DNA of 46,440 bases from SW10 sp965657795 (GCA_965657795.1 CBFHQJ010000035.1:1-46440), one strand, 5' to 3'; positions 1 to 8,571 are shown, numbered from the stretch's first letter. The notes: a model not told the origin generated them from the letters alone. Made by a program: numbers and translations.

Positions 1-239
1 ATTACACTGCCAAGTTATTTTGAGGTAAAGACTCATCCATGCCCGATCTAGTTCACGGCGGAAAACGGAAACCCTAATAAAAGTCTGAAATGTGAACAAC
101 AGAATCGGCCCAGAAAGTTTACCAAAAGTTTACTACGAATGACCAAAATAGGCGATTTTTGGCCAAACTGAATTTCCGAATCAAAATCTAAAAATCCGCC
201 GAAATCCCCTTAACATCAGGGAATAAAGATGTTAAAAAG

Positions 240-314
240 TGGCAGGCCCGCAGGGAGTCGAACCCCGATCTATGGTACCGGAAACCATTGTTCTATCCAT
301 TGAACTACAGGCCC
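240..314 (-). tRNA. tRNA-Arg (anticodon CCG)
   Basis: Read on the minus strand, this 75-nt stretch folds as a full cloverleaf. It has a 7-bp acceptor stem opening with G1.U72, a 4-bp D stem (GTTC/GAAC), a 5-bp anticodon stem (ATGGT/ACCAT) and a 7-base loop TTCCGGT, so the anticodon is CCG and the tRNA reads CGG. The T stem is CGGGG/CCCTG around TTCGACT, and a G discriminator is followed by a genomically encoded CCA at 240-242. The G1.U72 wobble is slightly unusual. The flank downstream of its 3' end (1-239) is AT-rich with no recognisable gene, and I see no integrase that would mark it as an attachment site. Confidence 0.95.
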
Positions 315-391
315 TCCGAAAAGGTGCCGGAGGCTAGTCGAGCGTGATCCGAAGTCAAAGCGCAAATTCATCTGATGATCGACCTTGCGAA

Positions 392-922
392 ATGCAAGAT
401 CTGCATGAACCTCTGCCGATGCCGAACAATGAGGAAATGTCAGGTCGCCTAAAGTCGGTGATGAAAGAGGCACGTCTGGCTGATCTTTCATCGATGTTCC
501 GCCTCGCTTATGTCAGCGAGGCTTCGGATCGCTTTGGTCCCGAGGATTTGAATGACATAGGGCGGAAGTCGGCGGAGCGGAATACCAAGGCTGACATCAC
601 GGGGATCCTGATCATGGATGGCGGAAAGATTTTGCAAGTGCTGGAGGGAGAGAGGGGTGCCGTTGAGGCCCTCTTCTTAAAAATTTCGAGAGATCCACGT
701 CACACCGGAGTCCGCCAGGTTTCCGGAAGTGAGCAAAACCATCGTCTGCTTTCAGCTTGGAGTCTTGTGAGTGGTTCCGGTTCGACGGCGCCGGATTCTT
801 TGATGCAGGAGTTTCATTCGATGCATAAAAGAATGTCAGCTGATGAGGGGTTGGAAGATATCACTGTGGAGGAAGTTGAGCTTCTCAAGGTGATTGCTCT
901 TTTTCGGGCAGTGCCCCTTTGA
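392..922 (+). CDS. BLUF-domain blue-light sensor protein
   Basis: Small protein with one BLUF (FAD-binding photoreceptor) domain. Numbering from a GTG at 344, the domain spans about residues 52-145. Family hallmarks are visible: the flavin-contacting Tyr in RLAYVSEASD (Tyr56), Asn80 in SAERNTKADITG, the signalling Gln98 in ILQVLEGERGAV, the RDPRH segment and Trp139 in LLSAWSLV. No enzymatic effector domain (EAL, GGDEF, cyclase) is present, so it is a short-BLUF type that would act through a partner or its C-terminal helices (about 150-190). The start is uncertain: ATGs at 392, 437, 461 and 494 are in frame. The last places BLUF almost at the N-terminus as in many family members, while the one at 437 has GAGGAA close upstream. 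It is divergent from the tRNA and stands alone, with no obvious partner next to it. Confidence 0.82.
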   Translation: MQDLHEPLPMPNNEEMSGRLKSVMKEARLADLSSMFRLAYVSEASDRFGPEDLNDIGRKSAERNTKADITGILIMDGGKILQVLEGERGAVEALFLKISRDPRHTGVRQVSGSEQNHRLLSAWSLVSGSGSTAPDSLMQEFHSMHKRMSADEGLEDITVEEVELLKVIALFRAVPL

Positions 923-1225
923 GGGAAATCGGCAATCTTTTTAAGGACCGCCAAACGAATTCAACATTCTTGTCGTTAATTTATTAAAGATATTCTGATA
1001 GTAAGATATTTTTAACTAAATGACTGGTCAGGGTGTTCTCCTCTGCTGCTTTGGTAAGTGTAAGTATCTGGAAACAAGGGGTTGGCGTCTCTTGCTGTTC
1101 GCAGAATGGGAGGTTGAGGGGATTGTGAAGCACTTCGTCAAAATTTTGTAAAAAGTCAGATGAGATGAAAGGAATTTTGAGGTGGTTACGTTTATTATTT
1201 TTTTTGTGGGTAAATTAAAATTTGA
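923..1225. other. AT-rich intergenic region
   Basis: About 300 bases between the BLUF gene and the exported peptidase gene. It is clearly more AT-rich than its surroundings, especially 960-1020 and 1140-1220. Short reading frames here have no recognisable protein features. I could not identify a convincing promoter pair or a terminator hairpin. It presumably holds the promoter for the peptidase gene. Confidence 0.4.
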
Positions 1226-1858
1226 ATGCAGTGTGTCGCCGCAATGCCCGCCACCGAAACGGAACTCCGTATCATCCTGCCCACCCGCCGCACTTTCCTT
1301 GCGGCTACCGCAGCGGCCGCGACTGGTCTCGTTGCCACGACCCAAACCTCCCACGGATTCTTGTTCCGACAGTCTCCGCCGCTCGATCTCAGTTCACTTC
1401 CAAAGTCTTGGATTTCCAAGCAAGGAGAAAAGCAGATCCAAAGCTACGCCAAGTATCTGGAGGGCCTCCGTCTAAAGTACGTCACTCCTATTCAGGTTAT
1501 CAAGGCTCACGCCAAGACAAAGGGGAGTCTCTGGAATACCCTTCCGCCACGCTCCATGTGGAGAGCAATGGGCGGAACCCTGAAGGCCGCCGACCGCGTG
1601 GCCGCAACCATCGGCCAGCCGGTGAAGGAGGTTACTTCGGCGTATCGCAGTCCGTCTTACAATCGTCGCTGCCCGGGTGCCAAGTCGCGCTCATGGCACA
1701 TGCAGAATTTTGCGCTTGATCTGAAATTCAAGGCTTCCCCCAGCACTGTGGCCCGCGCTGCCCGCGCCGTTCGCTCAAAGGGATTTTTTAAAGGCGGAAT
1801 AGGCCGCTACTCAAGCTTTACGCACATCGATACCCGAGGACACAACGTAGATTGGTAG
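1226..1858 (+). CDS. Tat-exported M15-type (YcbK/DUF882-like) peptidase
   Basis: Predicted zinc-dependent peptidoglycan peptidase of the Peptidase_M15_3/YcbK-like group, which acts on cell-wall peptides outside the cytoplasm. The N-terminus carries a twin-arginine signal: TRRTFLAATAAAATG at residues 20-34. The catalytic half lies at 135-210: SAYRSPSYN near 138-146, SWHMQNFALDLK with probable metal ligands His158 and Asp165, and FTHIDTRG with His200. A second ATG at codon 7 (1244) would still keep the whole Tat signal, and neither start has a Shine-Dalgarno motif. It is a single gene ended by a strong hairpin terminator. Family membership rests on the H-D-H motif spacing; the substrate is inferred. 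Confidence 0.82.
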   Translation: MQCVAAMPATETELRIILPTRRTFLAATAAAATGLVATTQTSHGFLFRQSPPLDLSSLPKSWISKQGEKQIQSYAKYLEGLRLKYVTPIQVIKAHAKTKGSLWNTLPPRSMWRAMGGTLKAADRVAATIGQPVKEVTSAYRSPSYNRRCPGAKSRSWHMQNFALDLKFKASPSTVARAARAVRSKGFFKGGIGRYSSFTHIDTRGHNVDW

Positions 1859-1881
1859 TCGAACGTGGTATCTTGATCGCC

Positions 1882-1914
1882 AAAAAGACCACCTTTTAGA
1901 GGTGGTCTTTTTTT
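1882..1914. terminator. Bidirectional intrinsic terminator
   Basis: A 13-bp perfect stem (AAAAAGACCACCT paired with AGGTGGTCTTTTT) with a 5-base loop lies between the convergent peptidase gene (ends 1858) and gatA (ends 1942). The A-run on one side and T-run on the other give a U-tract on both strands, so it can end transcripts from both genes. Confidence 0.9.
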
Positions 1915-1941
1915 GTGAAGGAGAATTTGGTTTTTCCCGGC

Positions 1942-3354
1942 CTATTGGTTTGCCTCGACGGCTCTGGCGCATCGAAGAATTTCTTTCTCGCCGAGATAGG
2001 GTCCGAGGATTTGAAGGCCCACCGGCTTTCCGTCGATAGGCGCAAGTGGGACTGAAATTCCACAGTTACCCGCAAGGTTCGCGGAGATAGTGAAAATGTC
2101 GGCGAGGTAGTGCTTGAGCGGGTCTCCGGTGGCGTCACCCATCTTGGGTGCTGTTTCCGGGGCCACGGGTGTCAGGATCGCGTCGACTTTTTCGAAGGCT
2201 TGCTCAAAGTCACGGCGGATCAAGGTGCGGACCTTTTGCGCGCGGAGGTAATAGGCATCGTAGTATCCGGAGGAGAGAACATAGGTTCCCAGGATGATCC
2301 TTCGTTTGACCTCCGAGCCAAATCCGGCTTCGCGGCTGTCCTTGTAGAGTGCCAGCATGTCTTCCGGATTCTCGATGCGATTGCCATAGCGAACGCCGTC
2401 GAATCGGGACAGGTTTGAAGAGGCTTCAGCCGGAGCGATGATGTAGTAGGTTGCTACCGCATATTCGGTGTGTGGAAGTGAGATTTCGACAATCTCGGCT
2501 CCCTGGGATTCTAGGTTCTTGGCGGCTGCCTCTACGCGCTCGCGGACTTGGGGAGAAATCCCGTCGGTAAAGTATTCCTTGGGAAGGCCCAATTTCATTC
2601 CCGCCACTCCTTGATTGAGACCTTCGGAATAATCGGGCGCTGCTTCGTTCAGTGAGGTGGAGTCGCGCGGGTCTTCCCCGGCAATGGCGTTGAGTAAGAG
2701 TGCCGAGTCTTCGACCGTGCGGGTGAGCGGGCCGATTTGGTCCAGGGAAGATCCAAAAGCGACGAGTCCAAATCGCGAGACCCGGCCATAAGATGGTTTT
2801 AGCCCAACGACTCCGCAATGGCTGGCGGGCTGGCGGATTGAGCCTCCGGTATCCGAGCCGAGTGTGGCGGGAATTAGATCTCCGGCGACGGCGGCAGCGG
2901 AGCCCCCCGAGGACCCTCCGGGAATGTGGCCGGGTGCGGTGGGGTTTTGAGTCGTCTGGAGTCCTGAGTTTTCGGTGGAAGATCCCATCGCGAATTCATC
3001 GAGATTGGTCCGGCCAAATGGAATGGCTCCGGCGGCTTTCAGCTTGGCAATCGCAGTGGCGTCGTAGGGTGAGGTGAAGGCGTCTTTGAGAAACTTGGAA
3101 GCGCAAGTACACGGTTGGCCCTCGACGTTGATGTTGTCCTTGATTCCGATCGGCAAACCACCAAGAGGGAGAGAGAGATCCGCTTGGTCGGCAGCGGTGA
3201 GAGCAGCCTCCGGGTCAAAGGAAAGAAAGGCACCGATTTTCTGGTCGCGCGACGAGACCTGGTTGATCACATCCTGGACGATGTCGCGCGATGAGATTTC
3301 TCCGGCGGCAAGCTTTTGCCGCAGGGAGCTGAGAGAAGAGGAGGCGAGAGACAT
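1942..3354 (-). CDS. gatA: Asp-tRNA(Asn)/Glu-tRNA(Gln) amidotransferase subunit A
   Basis: Glutaminase subunit of GatCAB. It releases ammonia from glutamine and passes it to GatB to convert Glu-tRNA(Gln) and/or Asp-tRNA(Asn) to the amidated forms. At 470 aa it has normal length. The amidase-signature Ser-cisSer-Lys triad is visible: Lys72 in PIGIKDNINVEG, Ser148 in PGGSSGGSAAAVAG and the nucleophile Ser172 in GSDTGGSIRQPA. The C-terminal part has the usual family pattern (AYYLRAQKVRTLI; ILTPVAPETAP). It lies 12 nt downstream of gatC in the same orientation, so the two are almost certainly co-transcribed. gatB is not in the window. The ATG at 3354 has no Shine-Dalgarno motif; its leader is pyrimidine-rich. 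Confidence 0.97.
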   Translation of the reverse strand: MSLASSSLSSLRQKLAAGEISSRDIVQDVINQVSSRDQKIGAFLSFDPEAALTAADQADLSLPLGGLPIGIKDNINVEGQPCTCASKFLKDAFTSPYDATAIAKLKAAGAIPFGRTNLDEFAMGSSTENSGLQTTQNPTAPGHIPGGSSGGSAAAVAGDLIPATLGSDTGGSIRQPASHCGVVGLKPSYGRVSRFGLVAFGSSLDQIGPLTRTVEDSALLLNAIAGEDPRDSTSLNEAAPDYSEGLNQGVAGMKLGLPKEYFTDGISPQVRERVEAAAKNLESQGAEIVEISLPHTEYAVATYYIIAPAEASSNLSRFDGVRYGNRIENPEDMLALYKDSREAGFGSEVKRRIILGTYVLSSGYYDAYYLRAQKVRTLIRRDFEQAFEKVDAILTPVAPETAPKMGDATGDPLKHYLADIFTISANLAGNCGISVPLAPIDGKPVGLQILGPYLGEKEILRCARAVEANQ

Positions 3355-3366
3355 GGTAGGAGGAGT

Positions 3367-3657
3367 TTATGCGTCGACGACCTTGGGGACCCGGAGCTGA
3401 CCATTGGCCTGGTCCGGAGTGTTTTGGAGGAAACCCTCGGCTGGAAGGCTGGGGATTGGCTCGTCCTTGCGAACGCGATTCGACATTTCGATGGGGTGTG
3501 CGCTGGGCTCGATTCCCTCAACATCCACTTCACCAAGCTTCTCGATGTAGCCCATAATATCTTCAAGCTGTGTGCTGAAACGGGTGACCTCCTCGTCGCT
3601 CAGATTGATCCGGGCGAGGTTTGCAACATAGCGAACGTCAATGTGGGGATTAGCCAT
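3367..3657 (-). CDS. gatC: Asp-tRNA(Asn)/Glu-tRNA(Gln) amidotransferase subunit C
   Basis: Small 96-aa subunit that wraps around GatA and GatB and stabilises the complex. The family pattern is clear: VRYVANLARINLSDEEV at the N-terminus, the QLEDIMGYIEKLGEVD helix and the VRKDEPIPS segment that precedes the C-terminal tail. The length is typical. It is the first gene of the gatC-gatA pair. The 130-nt gap upstream, towards the 113-aa membrane protein gene, probably holds its promoter. An imperfect hairpin (GCCGA/TCGGC around 3711-3726) lies there but lacks a U-tract. Confidence 0.94.
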   Translation of the reverse strand: MANPHIDVRYVANLARINLSDEEVTRFSTQLEDIMGYIEKLGEVDVEGIEPSAHPIEMSNRVRKDEPIPSLPAEGFLQNTPDQANGQLRVPKVVDA

Positions 3658-3787
3658 GGCCGGAGGATGTACCGTGCCGCCTTGAGATGGAATCGCAAAG
3701 AGCTTTGAAGCCGAAAAATGTCGGCACTGCTAGCTGGTCGCAATCCAGTCGATATCCCGGCTCGAAAAGTGGACGAATGGTTTCCGT

Positions 3788-4129
3788 CTAGGAAAGCACT
3801 CCGTTGCGGATCAATTCGCTATAAATCCACCAACAGAGAGAGGCGGTGGCAGCGAGGAGAAGAACGAAGAGAACGGTATTCCTTGTTCGATAGCGTCGCT
3901 CGTTGATGAGTTGCCCCTTGGTCATTTGGGCGTAAAACAGCCTTTCGCGCTGACGTTGCTCGCGGTCATCGAGTGCAGGGATCGTGGTCCGTTCCCGTTC
4001 CTTTTGTTCCAGTAGCTTGAGAGGGGCGTTCTCAATGAGGGTTTCGTATTTTTCAATTTCCGAATCCAAGAGGGAAAGCTCATCGAGTGAGGGAGGGCCT
4101 GGCTGGCGTTTCATTTTGCGAAAAAACAT
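3788..4129 (-). CDS. Small membrane-anchored hypothetical protein
   Basis: 113-aa protein I do not recognise. The first ~80 residues are charged and helical with heptad-like spacing (EIEKYETLIENAPLKLLEQ; DREQRQRERLFYAQ), followed by one transmembrane segment at about 86-103 (VLFVLLLAATASLCWWIY) and a short tail. It follows the coiled-coil gene at 4142 by 12 nt on the same strand, so the two are probably co-expressed and may interact. Both lie downstream of the RND transporter. No enzymatic motif is visible. Confidence 0.6.
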   Translation of the reverse strand: MFFRKMKRQPGPPSLDELSLLDSEIEKYETLIENAPLKLLEQKERERTTIPALDDREQRQRERLFYAQMTKGQLINERRYRTRNTVLFVLLLAATASLCWWIYSELIRNGVLS

Positions 4130-4141
4130 GGCTTTGTCGGT

Positions 4142-4801
4142 TTACTTGAAGAGGTAGATAAGAAGGGCAAGGGAGCCCAGGACGATGACAGGAAGATTAA
4201 AGGCTAGGCCGTTGCGAAGCATGGTCTGGAAGTCTCCTTGCGTGGAAACACCACGGATCGACCCTGAGGGGCCGCCAAAGATAGTGCTTTTACGGGTTCC
4301 GGCGAAATAAGAGACGGCTTGCTCAAACTCTTCATCCGCCTTGTCAAGGATGACGAGGGCTTTCTGTAGTTCGGTGCTGAGAGCATCCTTGGGCCAGGCT
4401 TCCGGGTTGAGGGATTCGATCCGGTTCAGGTGATTCACAAATGCGGCCCGGGTTTGGTCGAGATCATCCAGTTCCTGTTTGGACTCAAAGATCTCACGTT
4501 CGATGTTCGTGATTGAAGTGGCAAATCTCTCGGTCAGATCGAGCTGCCCATTCATAAATTCCTGTTTCCGCTGGTTGAGGTCTTCCAGTGCGATCTTCTG
4601 GCGCTCCAATTCCGCTCGCTGGGCTTGGAGGACTTCGAGCTGGGTCTGGGCGTCAGCAAGCTTTCCTTCAAAGTCTTCGGTGAAAGCGGCTTTTTCGTCG
4701 GAGATTTCCATCTGGGTCTCGCGGACCTTGATGTGCTGTTTTCGGTCGAGGGTAGTTGGCATGGGGCGTGAGCGTTGGGGAATGCTCGAGAACGCTACCA
4801 T
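4142..4801 (-). CDS. Coiled-coil protein with C-terminal membrane anchor
   Basis: 219-aa protein of unknown function. Residues about 20-150 are an almost uninterrupted coiled coil rich in E, Q, L and K (KLADAQTQLEVLQAQRAELE; IEREIFESKQELDDLDQ). A Gly/Ser-rich stretch follows, and one membrane span ends the protein (NLPVIVLGSLALLIYLFK), as in a tail-anchored protein. An in-frame ATG at codon 14 (4762) is an equally good start. It sits 37 nt downstream of the RND transporter gene and 12 nt upstream of another single-span protein. It could be an accessory of the transporter, but the sequence alone does not show this. It does not resemble a periplasmic adaptor: there is no lipoyl or barrel-sandwich domain and no N-terminal signal. 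Confidence 0.6.
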   Translation of the reverse strand: MVAFSSIPQRSRPMPTTLDRKQHIKVRETQMEISDEKAAFTEDFEGKLADAQTQLEVLQAQRAELERQKIALEDLNQRKQEFMNGQLDLTERFATSITNIEREIFESKQELDDLDQTRAAFVNHLNRIESLNPEAWPKDALSTELQKALVILDKADEEFEQAVSYFAGTRKSTIFGGPSGSIRGVSTQGDFQTMLRNGLAFNLPVIVLGSLALLIYLFK

Positions 4802-4838
4802 GCGACCATCGCAGAAACGAGAATTTAATTAAGGAAAG

Positions 4839-7800
4839 TTAGATTTCCTCGGCAATTGATATTTCAGCATTGGCCTCATCTTCTTCCTCATCTTTGAAGG
4901 GCTTGATAAACCACCTCCAGAACGGGCGAAGGAAGTAGTCTTTGATGTCCTCCAGGACGAGGTAAGCGGTCGGAATCAGGAGTAAGGTGATCAAGGTTGC
5001 AAAGAGGATACCGAAGCCCAGTGACACCGCCATTGGCTTGAGGAATTGAGCGTGGATGGCACGATCAAACATCAGAGGCATTAGGCCTGCAAAGGTGGTG
5101 ATGGAAGTCAGGAAAATGGGCCGGAAACGTCGGACGCCGGAGATTCGAACCGCTTCGTGGACCCCCATGCCCTCCCGTCTCTTTTGATTGATAAAGTCGA
5201 CAAGGACGAGTGAGTCGTTCACGACGACGCCAGTGAGGGCCATGATGCCGAAGACCGAGAGGAAGGAAGGCGTGATATCGAGAAGAACGTGACCCGCATA
5301 TGCTCCGATGACGCCAAATGGCACTGCAAGTAGGACGATGAAGGGTTGGAGGATGGACTTGAAAGGAATGGCGAGGAGTCCGTAAAGGGTGAGAATCAGG
5401 AGGCCGTAAAGCCAGTTGTAGCGACTGCTGGTTTCTCTCTGCTCTTTAATATATCCGGCCCAAACCCAACTGATGTCTTGGTTTTTGGAGACGATCTCAG
5501 AGATCTCGGATTCAAGACGCTCGGCCATTTCCATTATTTTGACTTCTTGGTTTTTGGGCTGGGCATTGATGTAGGAAACCTGGGCGCCGTTGAGACTCTC
5601 GATGGTGCCGGGAGCCTCCTGAAGATTTGCCGTTGCGACGGCGGAGAAGGGGATTACGGAGCCATTCGGAGCCTGAATGGTAAGGTTTTCAAAAGTGAAC
5701 ATCGATTCCCGCTTTTCTTTCGGGAGACGAACCATGACGCGGATTTCTTCTCCGTCACGTTGGAGTCGCTGGGCTTCTTCCCCGTAAAAGGCCTGGCGGA
5801 TTTGCTGGGCCAGTTCTCGCTGGGTGATTCCCAATTCGAGAGCCCGGGGCTTGAGGGTAATTGCAAATTCTTCCCTTTGACGCTGATTGTCGGCATGCGC
5901 GCTCTGAATCCCATCCTGGGCTTCAAACAAGAGTTCAATTTCTTCGGCGATGGCGCGCTTCTCTTGGCTGTCATTTCCCCTGAGTTCAACGCTCAGGCTA
6001 TTCAATTCTTCCTGACCACGGCTTCGGCTTCCCCATTCGCCGGAGACCCGGAGATAGCGGACATCTTTTATTTCACCAATTTTATCCTGCCACATTTTTG
6101 CGATTTCGGCGTTGGTGGGGCCGGGTTCGCTACGTTCGCTCGGTGGCATGATTTCAAGTGAGGCAAATCCTTGCTCCGGATCGCCAGCGCCTCCCCAGCG
6201 CGAGGCCCCTGCGCTGGTCATGATGTTGCGCACCAGAGACTCGCCGGTTCCAGGATCAAGGAGTTCCCGTTTCAATTCCTCGGCGCAGGAAGCGATGTAG
6301 GAGATTTGTTCATCGGTTTTCTCGAAGGGAGTGTTGTCGATCATGCTGAGGTAGGCCGAGATCCGGTAGCGCTCGACTTTTGGCATGTCGACGAAGCCAA
6401 TTGCGCCGCTTTTGTGGTATCCCAGCCCAGCCATGGCGAGGGCGAAGAAAAGGCAGATCGTGGTGTAGCGATGGCGGGCTGCGAGAGCCAGGACGGGACG
6501 GTAATACTTCTCGATTCCGCGTTCCAGCGAGTCGGCAACCCACTTTTGGAAACGGGCAAAACCACCCATTTTACGGCGGTTGGTGCTGAGATGCTTGAGG
6601 TGGGAGGGAAGGATGAGCTTGGATTCGATAAGCGAAAAAACGAGAACCGAGGCGACGATTGGAGGGATTTGGCTGGTCCAAGCCGACCAAAATCCGGGAA
6701 AATAAGAGAGCGGAATGAAGGCCACGATCGTGGTGATGGCTCCGAAGGTCACCGGGGTCGCCACTTCCTTTGTTCCGAGAACGGCCGCGTCCAATGGGGT
6801 GAGATTTTCGCGTAGCCGGGTGTAAATGTTTTCCCCGGTCACGATGGCGTCATCCACAACAATTCCGAGGACGATAATGAAGGCGAAAATGCTCATCGTG
6901 TTGGCCGTCATCCCAAAGTAGGGCATGAGGAGAACTCCGCCGGCGAAGCTGATCGGGATGCCCAGAACGACCCAGAAGGCGAGCATGGGACGGAGAAAGA
7001 GTCCCAGGACAAGCAGGACCAATCCGGCTCCCATAATAAGGGAGTTGCCGAGAGTGGAGAGACGGCCCCGAATACGGATCGATTCGTCATCCCAGGCTGA
7101 GAGGCTGACTCCGTTTGGGAGGAGGTCGGTGGTATTCTCGATGTAGCGATGCACTGCATCGGAAATCTCGATCGCGTTTTCATCAGCTGCCCGCAGAATA
7201 TCAATCATGATGGCGGGCTCACCATTGAAGCGGGTCATCATTTGGGCGTCCTCAAAACCGTCTTTAATGTAAGCCAGGTCGCCGACGCGAATCTGGGCTC
7301 CATCTGCCGCAGTGACCACGATGTTGGAAAAGTCCTCCTGCGTGTAGGCCTGCCCATCCGTCCGGATCATGATTGATCCAACCGGTGTTCTCAGGGAGCC
7401 GGCGGAGAGGGCGAGGGAGGATCTCCGGATGGCGGCCACGAGGTCCTCGAACGAAAGTCCGTAGTCTCTGAGTTTTTGATCGTCGGCTTCGATGCTGATC
7501 TCGAGCGGTTGGTTGCCGCGCATATCGGTCCGCGAGATTTCAGGGAGATCGAGGAGTTCGTTTTCAACCCGCCGCGCTGTTTTGTAGAGATCTGTTTCAC
7601 TTAATTCACCCGTGATCGCGATCGTAAGAACCTCGCGGTAATTGGACATGTTGGGAATGTGAATTTCAGGGCGCTCCGTTTCTCCCGGAAAGGTATTGAT
7701 TGCACTTACCCGGGCTTCAACCTCATCCCGCAGTTCCCGAAGGTCCACTCCGTCCTCTGCTTCGACATCGATGTTCGCTGATCCACTTCTGGCTTTCGAC

Positions 7801-8039
7801 TCGATCAATTTGACTCCCGGAAGGTCGCGAAGTGATCGCTCGATCGGGTTGACAATGTGCTCTTGAACATCTTGCGGGCTGGCTCCCCGAAAGCGCATGT
7901 TGATTTCAACTTCCCCGATGTCATAGGAAGGCTGAACTTCAAGCGGGATCTTATTAAAGGCGGTGTAGAGACCAGCGAGAACGATGGCCACCAGCAGAAG
8001 GTTGGAGGCGATGTCATTCTTGGCAAACCAGCGAATCAT
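4839..8039 (-). CDS. RND-family (AcrB/HAE1-like) efflux transporter
   Basis: Inner-membrane proton-driven exporter of the resistance-nodulation-division superfamily, 1066 aa from the ATG at 8039 (MIRWFAKNDIASNLLL). The longer frame to 8135 would overlap the upstream gene, so I reject it. The layout is typical: first span at about 9-28, a large periplasmic loop 30-325, spans from 330, the TM4 acid pair in GIVVDDAIV (Asp396/Asp397), a second loop and a matching second half with LTGVVVNDSLVLVDF. The TM10 lysine of AcrB (Lys940) has no lysine counterpart there, as in some RND subfamilies. No periplasmic adaptor or outer-membrane channel gene is in the window. It follows the 173-aa membrane protein gene by 10 nt, suggesting co-transcription. 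The substrate is unknown. Confidence 0.93.
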   Translation of the reverse strand: MIRWFAKNDIASNLLLVAIVLAGLYTAFNKIPLEVQPSYDIGEVEINMRFRGASPQDVQEHIVNPIERSLRDLPGVKLIESKARSGSANIDVEAEDGVDLRELRDEVEARVSAINTFPGETERPEIHIPNMSNYREVLTIAITGELSETDLYKTARRVENELLDLPEISRTDMRGNQPLEISIEADDQKLRDYGLSFEDLVAAIRRSSLALSAGSLRTPVGSIMIRTDGQAYTQEDFSNIVVTAADGAQIRVGDLAYIKDGFEDAQMMTRFNGEPAIMIDILRAADENAIEISDAVHRYIENTTDLLPNGVSLSAWDDESIRIRGRLSTLGNSLIMGAGLVLLVLGLFLRPMLAFWVVLGIPISFAGGVLLMPYFGMTANTMSIFAFIIVLGIVVDDAIVTGENIYTRLRENLTPLDAAVLGTKEVATPVTFGAITTIVAFIPLSYFPGFWSAWTSQIPPIVASVLVFSLIESKLILPSHLKHLSTNRRKMGGFARFQKWVADSLERGIEKYYRPVLALAARHRYTTICLFFALAMAGLGYHKSGAIGFVDMPKVERYRISAYLSMIDNTPFEKTDEQISYIASCAEELKRELLDPGTGESLVRNIMTSAGASRWGGAGDPEQGFASLEIMPPSERSEPGPTNAEIAKMWQDKIGEIKDVRYLRVSGEWGSRSRGQEELNSLSVELRGNDSQEKRAIAEEIELLFEAQDGIQSAHADNQRQREEFAITLKPRALELGITQRELAQQIRQAFYGEEAQRLQRDGEEIRVMVRLPKEKRESMFTFENLTIQAPNGSVIPFSAVATANLQEAPGTIESLNGAQVSYINAQPKNQEVKIMEMAERLESEISEIVSKNQDISWVWAGYIKEQRETSSRYNWLYGLLILTLYGLLAIPFKSILQPFIVLLAVPFGVIGAYAGHVLLDITPSFLSVFGIMALTGVVVNDSLVLVDFINQKRREGMGVHEAVRISGVRRFRPIFLTSITTFAGLMPLMFDRAIHAQFLKPMAVSLGFGILFATLITLLLIPTAYLVLEDIKDYFLRPFWRWFIKPFKDEEEDEANAEISIAEEI

Positions 8040-8049
8040 ATGCTGGTGA

Positions 8050-8571
8050 CTATAACGGCTGATTTGGACCTGTCCTGTCGTTTCTTCGAGTTTTCCGGGA
8101 GAGAAACAGAAAGAGCAATCCTGCTCCGAAGCCAACCCAAAGTCCTGGAATCAGGGTGGGGTCGCCCTTCCAGAGGATGAGCTTAGCGTAAAGTGTGATT
8201 GCCAGCAGGATGGCTCCAAGCGAACGAGTCGACCGGAAAGGGCAGGTCAAAAGAACATAGACCGTAAAGACAGCGTGTCCTGAAAAGGGTGGGAAGTTGA
8301 AAATGGGGCGCATCAGGCAGAGAATGCCGATCGCGATATCGAGAAGCAGGGCTGTTCTTGTTTCGGACGTTCGATTGAAGCGGTCGACAATAAACGCCCC
8401 CACAACCACGGCGGCGGGAGCGTAATACCAAAGGCGGTAGGATCGCCGGGAGCCCTCGAAGAATAGAATCGCGTAAACTGCCACCGCCAGCCCGAAGGAA
8501 AAGGCGATGACAAATTTGGACCGGAGAGGAATCACCAGAGCCTTGACAGATGTTTTGCAGCTACTTGCCAT
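8050..8571 (-). CDS. Polytopic membrane protein, possibly degenerate PAP2-like
   Basis: 173-aa hydrophobic protein with about five predicted spans (for example FVIAFSFGLAVAVYAILFF, LLLDIAIGILCLM and a C-terminal LWVGFGAGLLFLFL). The order LMRP ... PPFSGHAVFTVY ... LWKGDPTLIPGLWVG is reminiscent of the three PAP2 phosphatase motifs (K-x6-RP, PSGH, SR-x5-H-x3-D). The proline of PSGH and the motif-3 Arg and His are not recognisable, so catalytic activity is doubtful. This resemblance is an inference from short motifs only. It lies 10 nt upstream of the RND transporter on the same strand. Confidence 0.6.
   Translation of the reverse strand: MASSCKTSVKALVIPLRSKFVIAFSFGLAVAVYAILFFEGSRRSYRLWYYAPAAVVVGAFIVDRFNRTSETRTALLLDIAIGILCLMRPIFNFPPFSGHAVFTVYVLLTCPFRSTRSLGAILLAITLYAKLILWKGDPTLIPGLWVGFGAGLLFLFLSRKTRRNDRTGPNQPL

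Noticed and set aside
1..314. tRNA-Arg 3' end as an attachment site for a mobile element.
   Set aside because: No integrase, no second copy of the tRNA 3' end seen, and no element-like gene content next to it.
3711..3726. GCCGA/TCGGC hairpin upstream of gatC as a terminator.
   Set aside because: Short 5-bp stem with no U-run after it on the minus strand.
5346..6161. 271-residue plus-strand frame opposite the RND transporter gene.
   Set aside because: It is antisense to a well-supported gene and shows no domain or homologous pattern; several other long antisense frames (for example 29219-30304) were dropped for the same reason.
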